A stretch of DNA of 36,014 nucleotides from Pseudomonadota bacterium (GTDB lineage Bacteria; Pseudomonadota; Alphaproteobacteria; Caulobacterales; Caulobacteraceae). The stretch lies in NCBI GenBank assembly GCA_023390245.1, contig JAEWDF010000044.1:1-36014 (forward strand), in the 5' to 3' direction. A program made the position numbers and the translations under genes. The notes under the pieces were generated by a model that did not search any database, had not been told where the DNA came from, and worked only from the letters and a program-made list of their open reading frames with translations. Below are positions 1 to 7,455 of the stretch, piece after piece; position 1 is the stretch's first letter, and each line of letters starts with the position of its first letter.

Positions 1-41
1 CGACCCGACGGCGTCAGCCGGGCATTCTTGTGAATGTTCAT
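1..41 (-). CDS. IS481-family transposase, N-terminal fragment (runs off the window)
   Basis: An ATG at 41-39 on the minus strand opens a frame reading MNIHKNARLTPSGR up to the window edge. From memory this is the characteristic start of IS481-family DDE transposases, which catalyse cut-and-paste or copy-out movement of the element. A GGAG motif lies about ten bases upstream. Only 13 complete codons are visible, so neither the catalytic domain nor the integrity of the gene can be judged. The call rests on recognising this N-terminal signature alone. Confidence 0.6.
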   Translation of the reverse strand, partial: MNIHKNARLTPSG

Positions 42-109
42 CCGAGAGGCTCCGCTGACGGTTGGTTGGCTTCGCAACCCCAGCTTCTCAGCACCCCCTC
101 GGGTGAACA
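1..109 (-). mobile_element. End of an IS481-family insertion sequence (partial)
   Basis: The terminal part of an insertion sequence enters from the left edge. On the minus strand it encodes the first residues of an IS481-type transposase. Its outer end reads TGTTCACCC on that strand (about 101-109); IS481 elements typically have TGT/ACA ends. The sequence to the right (from 110) belongs to a serine recombinase reading frame, so I place the junction at 109/110. The other end of the element and the target duplication lie outside the window, so the exact border is inferred. Confidence 0.6.
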
Positions 110-1127
110 ACCTTCATAGCTTCGACAGCTAGACCTCGGATCGGTTCATGGGTTGCAGCGAGAGATGAAGGCCGTCGGCATCGTCTCGCGCCGCCGAGTG
201 CAGAAGTCCGGCAAGATGACCGGCGGCGTTCCCTTCGAGCGCGGCGCGGTGTTCCATCTGCTCCGCAATCGGGTTTACATCGGAGAGATCATTCATCGGG
301 ACGCCCACTGGCCCGGTCTCCATCCGCCCTTGATGGACCGCGAACTGTTCGACGCGGTTCAAGCCCTGCTAGCGGAGAACGCGCCCACCCGCCGCAATCG
401 GAAACATCCCCGGTCGCCGGCCACGCTCACCGGGATCATCAAGGCTTCGGACGGCGCCCCCATGACGCCCACCTCGGTGCGACGTGGCGATGGCTTCTAT
501 CGCTACTATGTCCGCCGAGGCTTGCAGCTCGGACAGACGCTTGGCCCCGACGGCCCAGCGATGCGGAGGGTTTCCGCGCCGCCGCTCGAACAAGCGGTCG
601 CCGATGAGCTGCGCCGGATCATCGGCCAGACCGCCGCGGATTGGGATGACCTACGCCCCCTCCTCTCGGCCGTGGTGGTTCATGGTGATCGGGTTATCCT
701 GCACCTTGTTCCAGAGGCTCGCACGCGCGCCGTCGTCGCGCTGCCGCAAACCGACGCCGACGGCGTGACGCGCTGGACAGTGGAGCTCGTTCTGCAGTCT
801 CGTGGCGGGCGGTCATGGCTGGAGAACGCTAGCGCCGCCAAGCGACGGCCGGATCGCGCCTTGATCGCGGGACTGCGTCGAGGGCATGCGATCCTGGCCG
901 AAGCGGGAATCCATCCTTCGGGGCGGACCGCGCTCTGGCGCGACGCCAAGGCGATCGACGATCCCTATCTTCGATCCCTGGCCCAGCTGGCGTTCCTGGC
1001 GCCGGATATTCAGGAGGCGATCCTGGAAGGCCGCCAGCCCGTGGGACTTACGCTGAAGGATCTGCGTCTCCAAAAGCTCCCGTTCAGTTGGCCCGACCAG
1101 AGGACATTGCTCGGTTTCTCGGCCTGA
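110..1127 (+). pseudogene. Large serine recombinase, N-terminally truncated remnant
   Basis: This is the C-terminal part of a large serine recombinase (DNA invertase Pin-like/site-specific integrase). The recombinase domain begins in frame around 120 with a segment reading LDLGSVHGLQREMKAVGI and continues with a conserved block near 230-370 (RGAVFHLLRNRVYIGEI, then DRELFDAVQALL). A YRYYV motif near 500 matches the Cys-free ribbon region typical of alphaproteobacterial members. The resolvase catalytic domain (about 150-190 residues with the serine nucleophile) is absent. A TAG at 117-119 and the insertion sequence end at 109 close the frame upstream. An ATG at 153 could start a 324-residue product, but it would have no catalytic domain. 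The likely history is disruption of an integrase by the insertion sequence. Confidence 0.8.
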
Positions 1128-1526
1128 GCGGTTCTGATCCGACTAATGATCAGGCCTGATCGTCCAGGCATCAGGCCCTGTTAAACCGCGAAACAGGCCC
1201 TGTTACCCACCTGATAATTCCCGCCCCGCATATCGGAGCGAGGGTGGGATCGCCTGATAAATCCCTGACATAGAGGCCATAATTCGATGATGGCCTGCTC
1301 GACATGCGTCGGCGACCACGCGGAAAAGCGTTCGATCAGGCAGAACAGGATCAAACCCAAACAGTGTGCGGCCACTGACGAGCAGAGTCCGGCCTGTCGC
1401 TTCCAGCGCAGAAAGGCCGAGGAGCGGGCCGAAACGGCGGGCGGAGGTTCGGAAACGGGCGAATACCGCGCCGGTTCACCGCCTTTGCGGCGGTCCATGC
1501 GCAGTGAGCATTTGAGAGAAAGTGGG
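1128..1526. other. Gene-free region with palindrome and short direct repeats
   Basis: No convincing gene is seen between the recombinase remnant and the tRNA-Ser. It holds a perfect 14-bp palindrome, gatcaggcctgatc (1148-1161), and a 12-base direct repeat, caggccctgtta, at 1172-1183 and 1194-1205. Open frames on both strands here have no recognisable motif or ribosome-binding site, and one runs into the antisense of the tRNA, so I regard them as spurious. It may be leftover flank of the element that carried the recombinase. Confidence 0.5.
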
Positions 1527-1618
1527 TGGCGGAGACGGAGGGATTCGAACCCTCGGTACCCCTTACAGGGTACGACGATTTAGCAAACCGTTGCCTTCAG
1601 CCACTCGGCCACGTCTCC
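1527..1618 (-). tRNA. tRNA-Ser (anticodon GCT)
   Basis: On the minus strand, from 1618, the sequence folds as a class II tRNA. The acceptor arm GGAGACG pairs with CGTCTCC, the anticodon loop TTGCTAA carries GCT, there is a long variable arm, and the T-arm contains GGTTCGAATCC. The discriminator base is G (1530) and CCA is encoded (1527-1529). It decodes AGC/AGU serine codons. The recombinase remnant lies about 400 bp beyond its 3' end, but I see no duplicated 3' tRNA fragment that would mark an attachment site. Confidence 0.96.
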
Positions 1619-1743
1619 GGCGAAGGCGTCGATAGCGGGTGTCGGTGCGTCGCGCAATGCGGGTCAGATGGAATCCTGCCCGTTAACACGACATAGAGGG
1701 CGGGCGTGCAACGTGGCGGCGATCCGGATCGTCACGCCCCCTC

Positions 1744-3219
1744 ATGCCCGACTGCGCCACGCCTCTCGATTCCGTCCCGCGTCCCGGACCGACGCGCGGT
1801 CCGCTGCGCCCCGAGGTGTGGCTGAACGCGCGGCAGCGATCCGCCGTGCGGCTAAGCGCCCACTATTTCCGCGCCGTGGACGTGCTGGTCGTGACCGGGC
1901 TGACACTGGGCCTGATCATGACGTTGAACGACGAGCCCCTGGCGTACGCGCCGCTCGGCCAGGTACTGCCAATGGCGGCGGGCGCGGCGGGATTGCTGGC
2001 GCTGCTTCGGCTCATGGGCCTCTACCGCTTCGGACGGGGAGAGACGCCGGTCCTGCACGTCGCCGCCGCCGGCCTGGCGGGCCTGGGCGGCGGGGCCTTG
2101 GGCGCGCTGACGGAGATGGCGGCGACCGGCCGCCTGGAGGGGACGCTGGCCGGATGGACCCTGGCCTGCACGGCCGCGGCGATGCTGCTGCATGGATTCT
2201 GGGCCGCCCTGGCGGCGCGCTGGCGGCGGATCGGGGCCTTGTCGTCCAACATTGTCATCGTCGGCGCGACCGGCCATGCGGAGGTGCTGATCCGGCGCGC
2301 GCTGGAGCGACGCGACCTGAACATACTGGGCGTCTTCGATGATCGCCTGGCGCGCTCCCCCCAGGCGATCGCGGGGGTGCCGGTGCTGGGCGACGCCGAG
2401 GCCCTGCTGACCCATCGGATGACCCCTTACGTGGACCGCATCGTCGTGGCCATCGACGTGGCGGCGGGCCAGCGGGTGCGCGACCTGGTGCGTCGACTGG
2501 AGACCCTGCCCAATCCGGTGACCGTGCTGGTGGACGCCAAGGAGACGGACGCCCTGCTCGACCGCGCGGCCGCGGCCTCCCTGGCCCGTCTCGAAGGCCC
2601 GCCCGACCCGGACCGGATGGCCTTCAACAAGCGGATGCAGGATCTGATCTTGGGCCTGGCCGCCCTGGCGGCGGCGGCGCCGATCATGGCCCTGACCGCC
2701 CTGGCCGTCCGGCTGGACAGCCCGGGACCGATCTTCTTCCGCCAGCGCCGGCACGGCTTCAACCAGGAAGAGATCGTGGTGTGGAAGTTCCGCTCCATGC
2801 GGCAGGAGACCGCCGACGCCGACGCCCGCCGGCAGGTGACCGCGGGCGACGACCGCGTGACCCGCGTCGGCCGCTTCATCCGCGCCACCAGCCTGGATGA
2901 GCTGCCCCAGCTGTTCAACGTCCTGCGCGGGGAGATGTCGCTGGTCGGACCGCGTCCGCACGCCATCGGCATGCGGACCGGCGATACGGAGTCGGCCCGG
3001 CTGGTCGCCGAATACGCCCATCGGCATCGCATCAAGCCGGGCATGACCGGCTGGGCCGCCGTCAAGGGGTCGCGCGGGCCGCTGCACACCGAGGCCGAGG
3101 TCCGCCGCCGCGTGCAGCTGGACATCGACTATGTCGCGCGGCAGTCGCTGTGGCTGGACCTGTGGGTCCTGCTCATCACCCTGCCGGTGCTGCTGGGCGA
3201 CCGGGCGGCCGTGCGGTGA
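1744..3219 (+). CDS. hfsE: HfsE-like polyprenyl-phosphate sugar-1-phosphate transferase
   Basis: It primes polysaccharide synthesis by moving a hexose-1-phosphate from a UDP-sugar to undecaprenyl phosphate in the inner membrane. The 491-residue protein has hydrophobic segments around 40-60, 72-95, 105-125 and 138-158, then a CoA-binding-like nucleotide domain (VIVGATGHAE at 171-180). The C-terminal bacterial sugar transferase domain begins with a membrane segment near 300-322 and shows KFRSM (348-352), DELPQLFNV (385-393) and LVGPRP (400-405). This is the WcaJ/PssY/HfsE layout. No clear Shine-Dalgarno precedes the ATG. Its stop overlaps the start of the flippase gene. The hfsE name is inferred from the hfsB-hfsA-hfsD neighbours; the holdfast paralogues PssY and PssZ share this architecture. 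Confidence 0.82.
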   Translation: MPDCATPLDSVPRPGPTRGPLRPEVWLNARQRSAVRLSAHYFRAVDVLVVTGLTLGLIMTLNDEPLAYAPLGQVLPMAAGAAGLLALLRLMGLYRFGRGETPVLHVAAAGLAGLGGGALGALTEMAATGRLEGTLAGWTLACTAAAMLLHGFWAALAARWRRIGALSSNIVIVGATGHAEVLIRRALERRDLNILGVFDDRLARSPQAIAGVPVLGDAEALLTHRMTPYVDRIVVAIDVAAGQRVRDLVRRLETLPNPVTVLVDAKETDALLDRAAAASLARLEGPPDPDRMAFNKRMQDLILGLAALAAAAPIMALTALAVRLDSPGPIFFRQRRHGFNQEEIVVWKFRSMRQETADADARRQVTAGDDRVTRVGRFIRATSLDELPQLFNVLRGEMSLVGPRPHAIGMRTGDTESARLVAEYAHRHRIKPGMTGWAAVKGSRGPLHTEAEVRRRVQLDIDYVARQSLWLDLWVLLITLPVLLGDRAAVR

Positions 3220-4676
3220 ACGAGAAGCGCATGTTCTGGCGCGGCGTGTGGGGCTATCTGCCCGCCCAGGCCGTGCAGGGGGCGGTCGGCTTCCTGACCA
3301 TCGTCGTCTTCACCCGGCTGCTGAGCCCCGAGGACTTCGGCCACTACGCCCTGGCCTTTTCCGTAACGACCCTGGCGCATACGGCGACCTTCACCTGGCT
3401 GGAGGCGTCGATGGCGCGGTTCTGGGCGGCCGAGCGGTCGCCGGAGGGCCTGACGGCGCACTTCGCCAGCCTGTATCGCGCCTCCTTCGGCGTCATCGCC
3501 GTCTTCACGCCGATCGCGGCGCTGGCGGTGTGGCTGCTGCCCCTGGCGCCGGGGCTGAAGCTGGCCGTGGCCTTCGGCCTGGCGGGGGCGCCGATCCGCA
3601 ACCTGGCCAAGCTGGCGCAGGAACGCTACCGCGCCGCGGGCGAGGTGGGACGCGCCGCGCGCGTGGACATCTTCGTCGCCGTGTTCGGTTTCCTGGTCGG
3701 CGCGGGCTTCGCCGTGGTGGGCGCCGGCGCGGCCTCGCCGATGGTGGGCCTGGCGCTCGCGCCCCTGTTCGTCCTGCCCTTCGTCCTGCCGGGCGAACTG
3801 CGCCAGGCCGAAGGCGCGACGATCGACCGCCAACGTCTGAAGGCCTATGCCGCCTACGGCTATCCGATCGCCGCCTCGCTGACGCTGTCGGTGGTGCTGG
3901 CCTCGACGGACCGTTTCCTGCTGGCGGCCTTTCTCGACGCAGCGGCCGTCGGCGCCTATCACGCCAGCTACAGCCTGGCGAACCGCACCCTGGACGTCAT
4001 GTTCATCTGGCTGGGCGCGGCCGGCGCGCCGGCCATGGTCATGGCGCTGGAGAGAGGCGGGCGCGAGGCGCTGCGCCATACGGCGCTGGAACAGGGCTCG
4101 ACGCTGGTTCTGCTGGGATTGCCGGCCGCCGTGGGCCTGGCGCTGGTCGCCCGCCCCCTGTCCGAACTGCTGATCGGCGCGGACCTGCGCGCGGCGGCGA
4201 CGCTGGTGACGCCCTGGATCGCGGCCTCCGCCTTCCTGTCCGGCATGATCGCCTACTATTTCGGCTTCGGCTTCACCCTGGGCAAGAAGACGGGCCTGCT
4301 GCTGGTCACCATGGCGATCCCGGCGCTGGCCAACATCGGATTGAACCTGGCGCTGATCCCGTTGTGGGGCGTGACCGGGGCGGCGATATCGACGGCGATC
4401 AGTTTCGCGATCGGCCTGGTCGCCTGCCTGCTGATCAGCCGGCGCGCCATCGCCCTGCCCGTCCCCTGGGAGAGCCTGATCCGATGCGGCGTCGCCTCCG
4501 CCGCGATGGCCGCGGTGGTGTGGCGGCTGCCGACGCCGGGCGGCTTTCCCGAGCTGGTGCTGAAGGCCGGCGTCGGGGCGGCGGTCTACGCCCTGGCGGC
4601 CTTGCTCCTGAACGCGGCGGGGGTGCGGGACGTCGTCCTGCGTCGCCTGCGCGCCCGGCGGAGCGTTGCGGCGTGA
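3216..4676 (+). CDS. hfsF: Wzx/HfsF-like lipid-linked oligosaccharide flippase
   Basis: A MATE/MOP-superfamily polysaccharide flippase predicted to move undecaprenyl-linked repeat units across the inner membrane. The 486-residue protein is almost entirely hydrophobic and has about 12-14 membrane segments. It opens with VNEKRMFWRGVWGYLPAQAV and has the family's FLTIVVFTRLLSPEDFG segment in its first helix pair. I chose the GTG at 3216 because it overlaps the TGA of the preceding gene (GTGA), as at the next junction; a longer reading from 3150 would overlap the priming transferase by 70 bases. It ends in a GTGA overlap with the first glycosyltransferase. Position after a priming transferase fits HfsF of the Caulobacter holdfast system. 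The exact substrate cannot be read from the sequence. Confidence 0.8.
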   Translation: MNEKRMFWRGVWGYLPAQAVQGAVGFLTIVVFTRLLSPEDFGHYALAFSVTTLAHTATFTWLEASMARFWAAERSPEGLTAHFASLYRASFGVIAVFTPIAALAVWLLPLAPGLKLAVAFGLAGAPIRNLAKLAQERYRAAGEVGRAARVDIFVAVFGFLVGAGFAVVGAGAASPMVGLALAPLFVLPFVLPGELRQAEGATIDRQRLKAYAAYGYPIAASLTLSVVLASTDRFLLAAFLDAAAVGAYHASYSLANRTLDVMFIWLGAAGAPAMVMALERGGREALRHTALEQGSTLVLLGLPAAVGLALVARPLSELLIGADLRAAATLVTPWIAASAFLSGMIAYYFGFGFTLGKKTGLLLVTMAIPALANIGLNLALIPLWGVTGAAISTAISFAIGLVACLLISRRAIALPVPWESLIRCGVASAAMAAVVWRLPTPGGFPELVLKAGVGAAVYALAALLLNAAGVRDVVLRRLRARRSVAA

Positions 4677-5605
4677 GGGCGGCGGTGGAAGACAACGCCG
4701 CATGGGCGCAGGCGCAGCCGGTCCTGTCGGTCCTGATCCCCTTCCTGCGCGACGATCCGGCCCCGCTTCTGCGTCGTCTGGACGAAGAGGCGCGGCCGCT
4801 GGGCGGCGCCGTCGAGGTCGTCGTCCTGGACGACGGCACCGGCGACCGTCGGCTGACGGAGGTCCTGGGCCGGTCGCTCGCCGACATGCACCTGGCCGCC
4901 CGCCTGATCACCCTTCCCGCGAACGAAGGGCGAGCCCGGGGCCGCAACCGGCTGACCGCAGCGGCGCGGGGCCGCTGGTTCCTGTTCCTGGACAGCGACA
5001 TGAAGCCGGACCGGCCGGACTTCCTGCAGACCTGGATGCGCCTGGTGGAGCAGGAGCGACCCGCCGTGGCCTTCGGCGGCTTCTCTCTGGACCAGGCGCC
5101 GACGGATTCCGCCTTCGCCGTGCATCGCGCGCTGTCCGCCGCCTCGGAATGCCTGCCCGCCGGCGAGCGGGCCAAGGCGCCGGAGAAATACGTCTACACC
5201 TCCAACCTGCTGGTGCGGCGCGATGTGTTCGAGGCCGAAGCCTTCGATCCCGGCTTCGTCGGCTGGGGCTGGGAGGATGTGGAATGGGCCATGCGCGTGT
5301 CGCGCCGCTTCCCCATCGCCCACATCGACAATCCCGCGACCCACATGGGCCTGGACACGGCGGCGGACCTGGCGCGCAAGTACGACCAGGGCGCGGCCAA
5401 CTTCGCCCGGGTCGCCCGACTGCATCCCGGGATCGTCCGCGCCTATCCCAGCTATCGGCTGGCCCGCGCCCTGAAGCCGGTTCCCGGCCTTCCCCTGCTG
5501 CGCCGCGCCCTGCGGCGGGCGGCGACGGGCGGCGGCCTGCCGGTTCCGGCGCGCGCCTTCGCCTTGCGGCTCTATCGCGCGGCCGTCTACGCCGGGGCGC
5601 TCTGA
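4673..5605 (+). CDS. Family 2 glycosyltransferase with C-terminal GWGWEDVEW motif
   Basis: A cytoplasmic GT-A glycosyltransferase predicted to add a sugar to the lipid-linked holdfast-type repeat unit. In the 310-residue protein the nucleotide-sugar domain starts at PVLSVLIPFLRDD (16-28). A DSD metal-binding triplet sits at 107-109 in FLFLDSDMKPD. GWGWEDVEW (197-205) matches the Glyco_transf_7C acceptor-side motif found in chondroitin-synthase-like GT2 enzymes. The GTG start at 4673 overlaps the flippase stop (GTGA); a second in-frame GTG at 4685 is possible. Caulobacter uses several GTs for holdfast (HfsJ, HfsG, HfsL). I cannot assign which one this is, and donor sugar is unknown. Confidence 0.8.
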   Translation: MRAAVEDNAAWAQAQPVLSVLIPFLRDDPAPLLRRLDEEARPLGGAVEVVVLDDGTGDRRLTEVLGRSLADMHLAARLITLPANEGRARGRNRLTAAARGRWFLFLDSDMKPDRPDFLQTWMRLVEQERPAVAFGGFSLDQAPTDSAFAVHRALSAASECLPAGERAKAPEKYVYTSNLLVRRDVFEAEAFDPGFVGWGWEDVEWAMRVSRRFPIAHIDNPATHMGLDTAADLARKYDQGAANFARVARLHPGIVRAYPSYRLARALKPVPGLPLLRRALRRAATGGGLPVPARAFALRLYRAAVYAGAL

Positions 5606-5606
5606 G

Positions 5607-6530
5607 ATGGGCAATGTGGCCGTCGTCATTCCGACGCTGCGCCGGCCGGAGAGCCTGGCCCGCGCCCTGCGCTCCGTCATGGCGCAGACGGCGCGCGCGC
5701 GGATCGCCGCCGTGGTCGTGGCCGACAACGACCCGGAGGGGTCGGCGGCCTCCGTGGTCGACGGCCTGGCGGCGGAAAGCCCGGCGCCGATCGTCTATGT
5801 CCACGCGCCCCGGCCCGGCGTGGCCACCGCCCGCAACGCGGCCCTGGCGGCGACGCCGGCGCCGCTGATCGCCTTCCTGGACGATGACGAGGCCGCCGCC
5901 CCGCAATGGTTGGAGGCCCTGCTGGGCGCCCAGGCCGCCACCGGCGCCGATGTCGTCTTCGGCCCGATCCGGGGGCGCGTGCCGGACGGAACCGGCTGGA
6001 CCACGGACTACCTGGAGCAGTTCTTCGGCCGCGGCGGCCCGGACGAAGACGGCCTGCTGGACGCGCCGTGGGGCTGCGGCAATTCCCTGATGGTCCGCCG
6101 GACCGCCCTGCCCGGCCCGGCGCCGTTCGACGTCTCGGCCGATCAGACCGGCGGCGAGGACGACAAGCTGTTCGCCGATCTGAGCGCGCGCGGCGGTCGC
6201 TACGGCTGGGCGGCGGACGCCTGGGTCGAGGAGTTCGCCCCCCCGCACCGCGCCACCCTGCGCTACGCCCTGACGCGAGCCTTCGCCTATGGGCAGGGCC
6301 CCAGCCAGACCGCCGCCGCCGCCCGTGATTGGCCCGGCGTGGCCCGCTGGATGCTGGTCGGCGCAGCCCAGGCGGGCGTGTGGGGATTGATCTCCGTCGC
6401 CCTGTTCCTGGCGCGTTCGCCCCGGAGGGCCCAGGCCTATGACCGCCTGGCGCGAGGCCTGGGCAAGGTGTTCTGGACTCGCCGCTTCGAGCCGCGGCTC
6501 TATGGCGCCGCGATGCTGCGACAGGACTGA
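5607..6530 (+). CDS. Family 2 glycosyltransferase
   Basis: A second GT2 enzyme in the operon, starting two bases after the stop of the previous one. The 307-residue protein opens with VAVVIPTLRRPESLARAL (4-21), the Rossmann-like GT-A start. It has LDDDE (91-95) as the metal-binding acidic cluster and GGEDDKLFADLSARGG as the likely acceptor-side ED motif. A hydrophobic C-terminal stretch (about 248-272) could associate with the membrane. It is the last gene of the plus-strand operon and converges on hfsB across a palindromic repeat element. It is a candidate HfsG or HfsL equivalent, but residue-level comparison would be needed to say which. Confidence 0.8.
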   Translation: MGNVAVVIPTLRRPESLARALRSVMAQTARARIAAVVVADNDPEGSAASVVDGLAAESPAPIVYVHAPRPGVATARNAALAATPAPLIAFLDDDEAAAPQWLEALLGAQAATGADVVFGPIRGRVPDGTGWTTDYLEQFFGRGGPDEDGLLDAPWGCGNSLMVRRTALPGPAPFDVSADQTGGEDDKLFADLSARGGRYGWAADAWVEEFAPPHRATLRYALTRAFAYGQGPSQTAAAARDWPGVARWMLVGAAQAGVWGLISVALFLARSPRRAQAYDRLARGLGKVFWTRRFEPRLYGAAMLRQD

Positions 6531-6548
6531 TCGACGGCCAGCTTCGAT

Positions 6549-6676
6549 CGTCCTTCCGGGGCGCCCGAAGGGCGAGCCCGGAATCCAGGAGATATCCTCC
6601 GGCCCAAGATGCGGTCGGACCGGGAATGCGGCCCTGGATTCCGGGTTCCTCGCTACGCTCGGCCCCGGAAAGACGA
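6549..6676. repeat. Palindromic intergenic mosaic repeat, copy 1
   Basis: A nested inverted repeat lies between two convergent operons. The outer arms are cgtccttccggggc at the left and gccccggaaagacg at the right. The inner arms are cccggaatccagg (6577-6589) and cctggattccggg (6633-6645), which are perfect complements. Small sub-hairpins sit between outer and inner arms: a cgcccgaagggcg type on the left and a ctcgctacgctcg type on the right. Copy 2 (19031-19159) has these two sub-hairpin types exchanged, so it lies in the opposite orientation. Its position suggests a dispersed REP/BIME-like element, perhaps acting as a bidirectional terminator. Confidence 0.85.
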
Positions 6677-6705
6677 CTTGGTCGTGAGAAGCTCCGCCGA
6701 CAGCC

Positions 6706-7407
6706 CTAACCCGCCAGGCGGCTGAGGAAGCTCGGCGGGCGATAGGTCGAGCGGTTCATCACCACGCCCGCGATGCGGCCGCCCACCGCCTCGATCTCGT
6801 CGCGCAGGATCACCGGCTGCTCGGCCGCCGTGCTGTCCGCCGCGACGACCAGCACCGTCATGTCGACGAAGGGCGCCAGGATGATCGCCATATCGTTGCG
6901 GTCCGCCGCCGGCGTGTCGATGACGATGGTGTCGGCGTGGGGGCGCAGGGCGTCCCAGTAGCGCGGCTCGCCGACGGCCTCCACGCGATGGCCGGACCGC
7001 AGCGCCTCCATGTGGAAGCGCGTCACCCACAGCCGCCCGCCCAGGCAGGGTCGCGCGGTCAGCAGGCGCGCCGAAGGCACGGGCTTGCCGTCGCGGCCCG
7101 TCACCCGGGGCGTGACGGCGAAGAAGCAGGAGCCGTCCGGCGACGCCTGCGCCGGCTTGCCCAACTGGCCGAAGCGGTCGGGCTCGGCGGCGATGGCCTC
7201 CAGCTGCCCCTGCTGGGTCAGGTCGCCGTCGATCAGCCAGACCGGCTTGCGCGCCCGCACGGCGGCCAGGCGGGCGTATTCGCGCGCCACCGTCGACACC
7301 CCCTCGCCCGTCGCGGCCGAGGCGAACTGGATGACACGCGCGCGGTGCGCCGGGGCCGGCCCCAGCGCCGCCCACAGGCCGGCCATTTCAGACGTCAGTT
7401 CGACCAT
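6706..7407 (-). CDS. hfsB: HfsB-like degenerate tyrosine-kinase-type ATPase domain protein
   Basis: A 233-residue cytoplasmic protein with the fold of bacterial tyrosine-kinase (CpsD/Wzc C-terminal) P-loop domains, expected to act with HfsA in regulating holdfast polysaccharide chain length and export. The Walker A region reads ATGEGVST (32-39), with valine where the invariant lysine should be. A Walker A'-like WLIDGD (57-62) and a Walker B-like IVIDTP (161-166) remain, and there is no C-terminal tyrosine cluster. It therefore looks like a pseudokinase, as has been noted for Caulobacter HfsB. It lies 48 bp downstream of hfsA on the same strand. No strong Shine-Dalgarno is seen; an alternative start is the ATG seven codons in. 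Confidence 0.8.
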   Translation of the reverse strand: MVELTSEMAGLWAALGPAPAHRARVIQFASAATGEGVSTVAREYARLAAVRARKPVWLIDGDLTQQGQLEAIAAEPDRFGQLGKPAQASPDGSCFFAVTPRVTGRDGKPVPSARLLTARPCLGGRLWVTRFHMEALRSGHRVEAVGEPRYWDALRPHADTIVIDTPAADRNDMAIILAPFVDMTVLVVAADSTAAEQPVILRDEIEAVGGRIAGVVMNRSTYRPPSFLSRLAG

Positions 7408-7455
7408 CGAATCGCTATGCGCACTCCGCCGGCGCGCAGCCTAGCACGGCGCGGC

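Noticed and set aside
1181..1498. A 105-codon minus-strand frame in the gene-free region
   Set aside because: No ribosome-binding site, no motif and odd composition. It is probably chance in high-GC DNA.
1287..1583. A 98-codon plus-strand frame ending RRRRDSNPRYPLQGTTI
   Set aside because: Its end is the antisense of the tRNA-Ser, a well-known source of spurious proteins. It has no Shine-Dalgarno or recognisable domain.
1527..1618. tRNA-Ser as the integration site of an element
   Set aside because: No second copy of the tRNA 3' end is seen in the flanking sequence, and serine recombinases seldom use tRNA genes.
3131..4672. A long plus-strand frame running through the flippase into the glycosyltransferase
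   Set aside because: Only the part from 4673 encodes protein-like sequence. The earlier part is the flippase read out of frame (Arg/Gly-rich).
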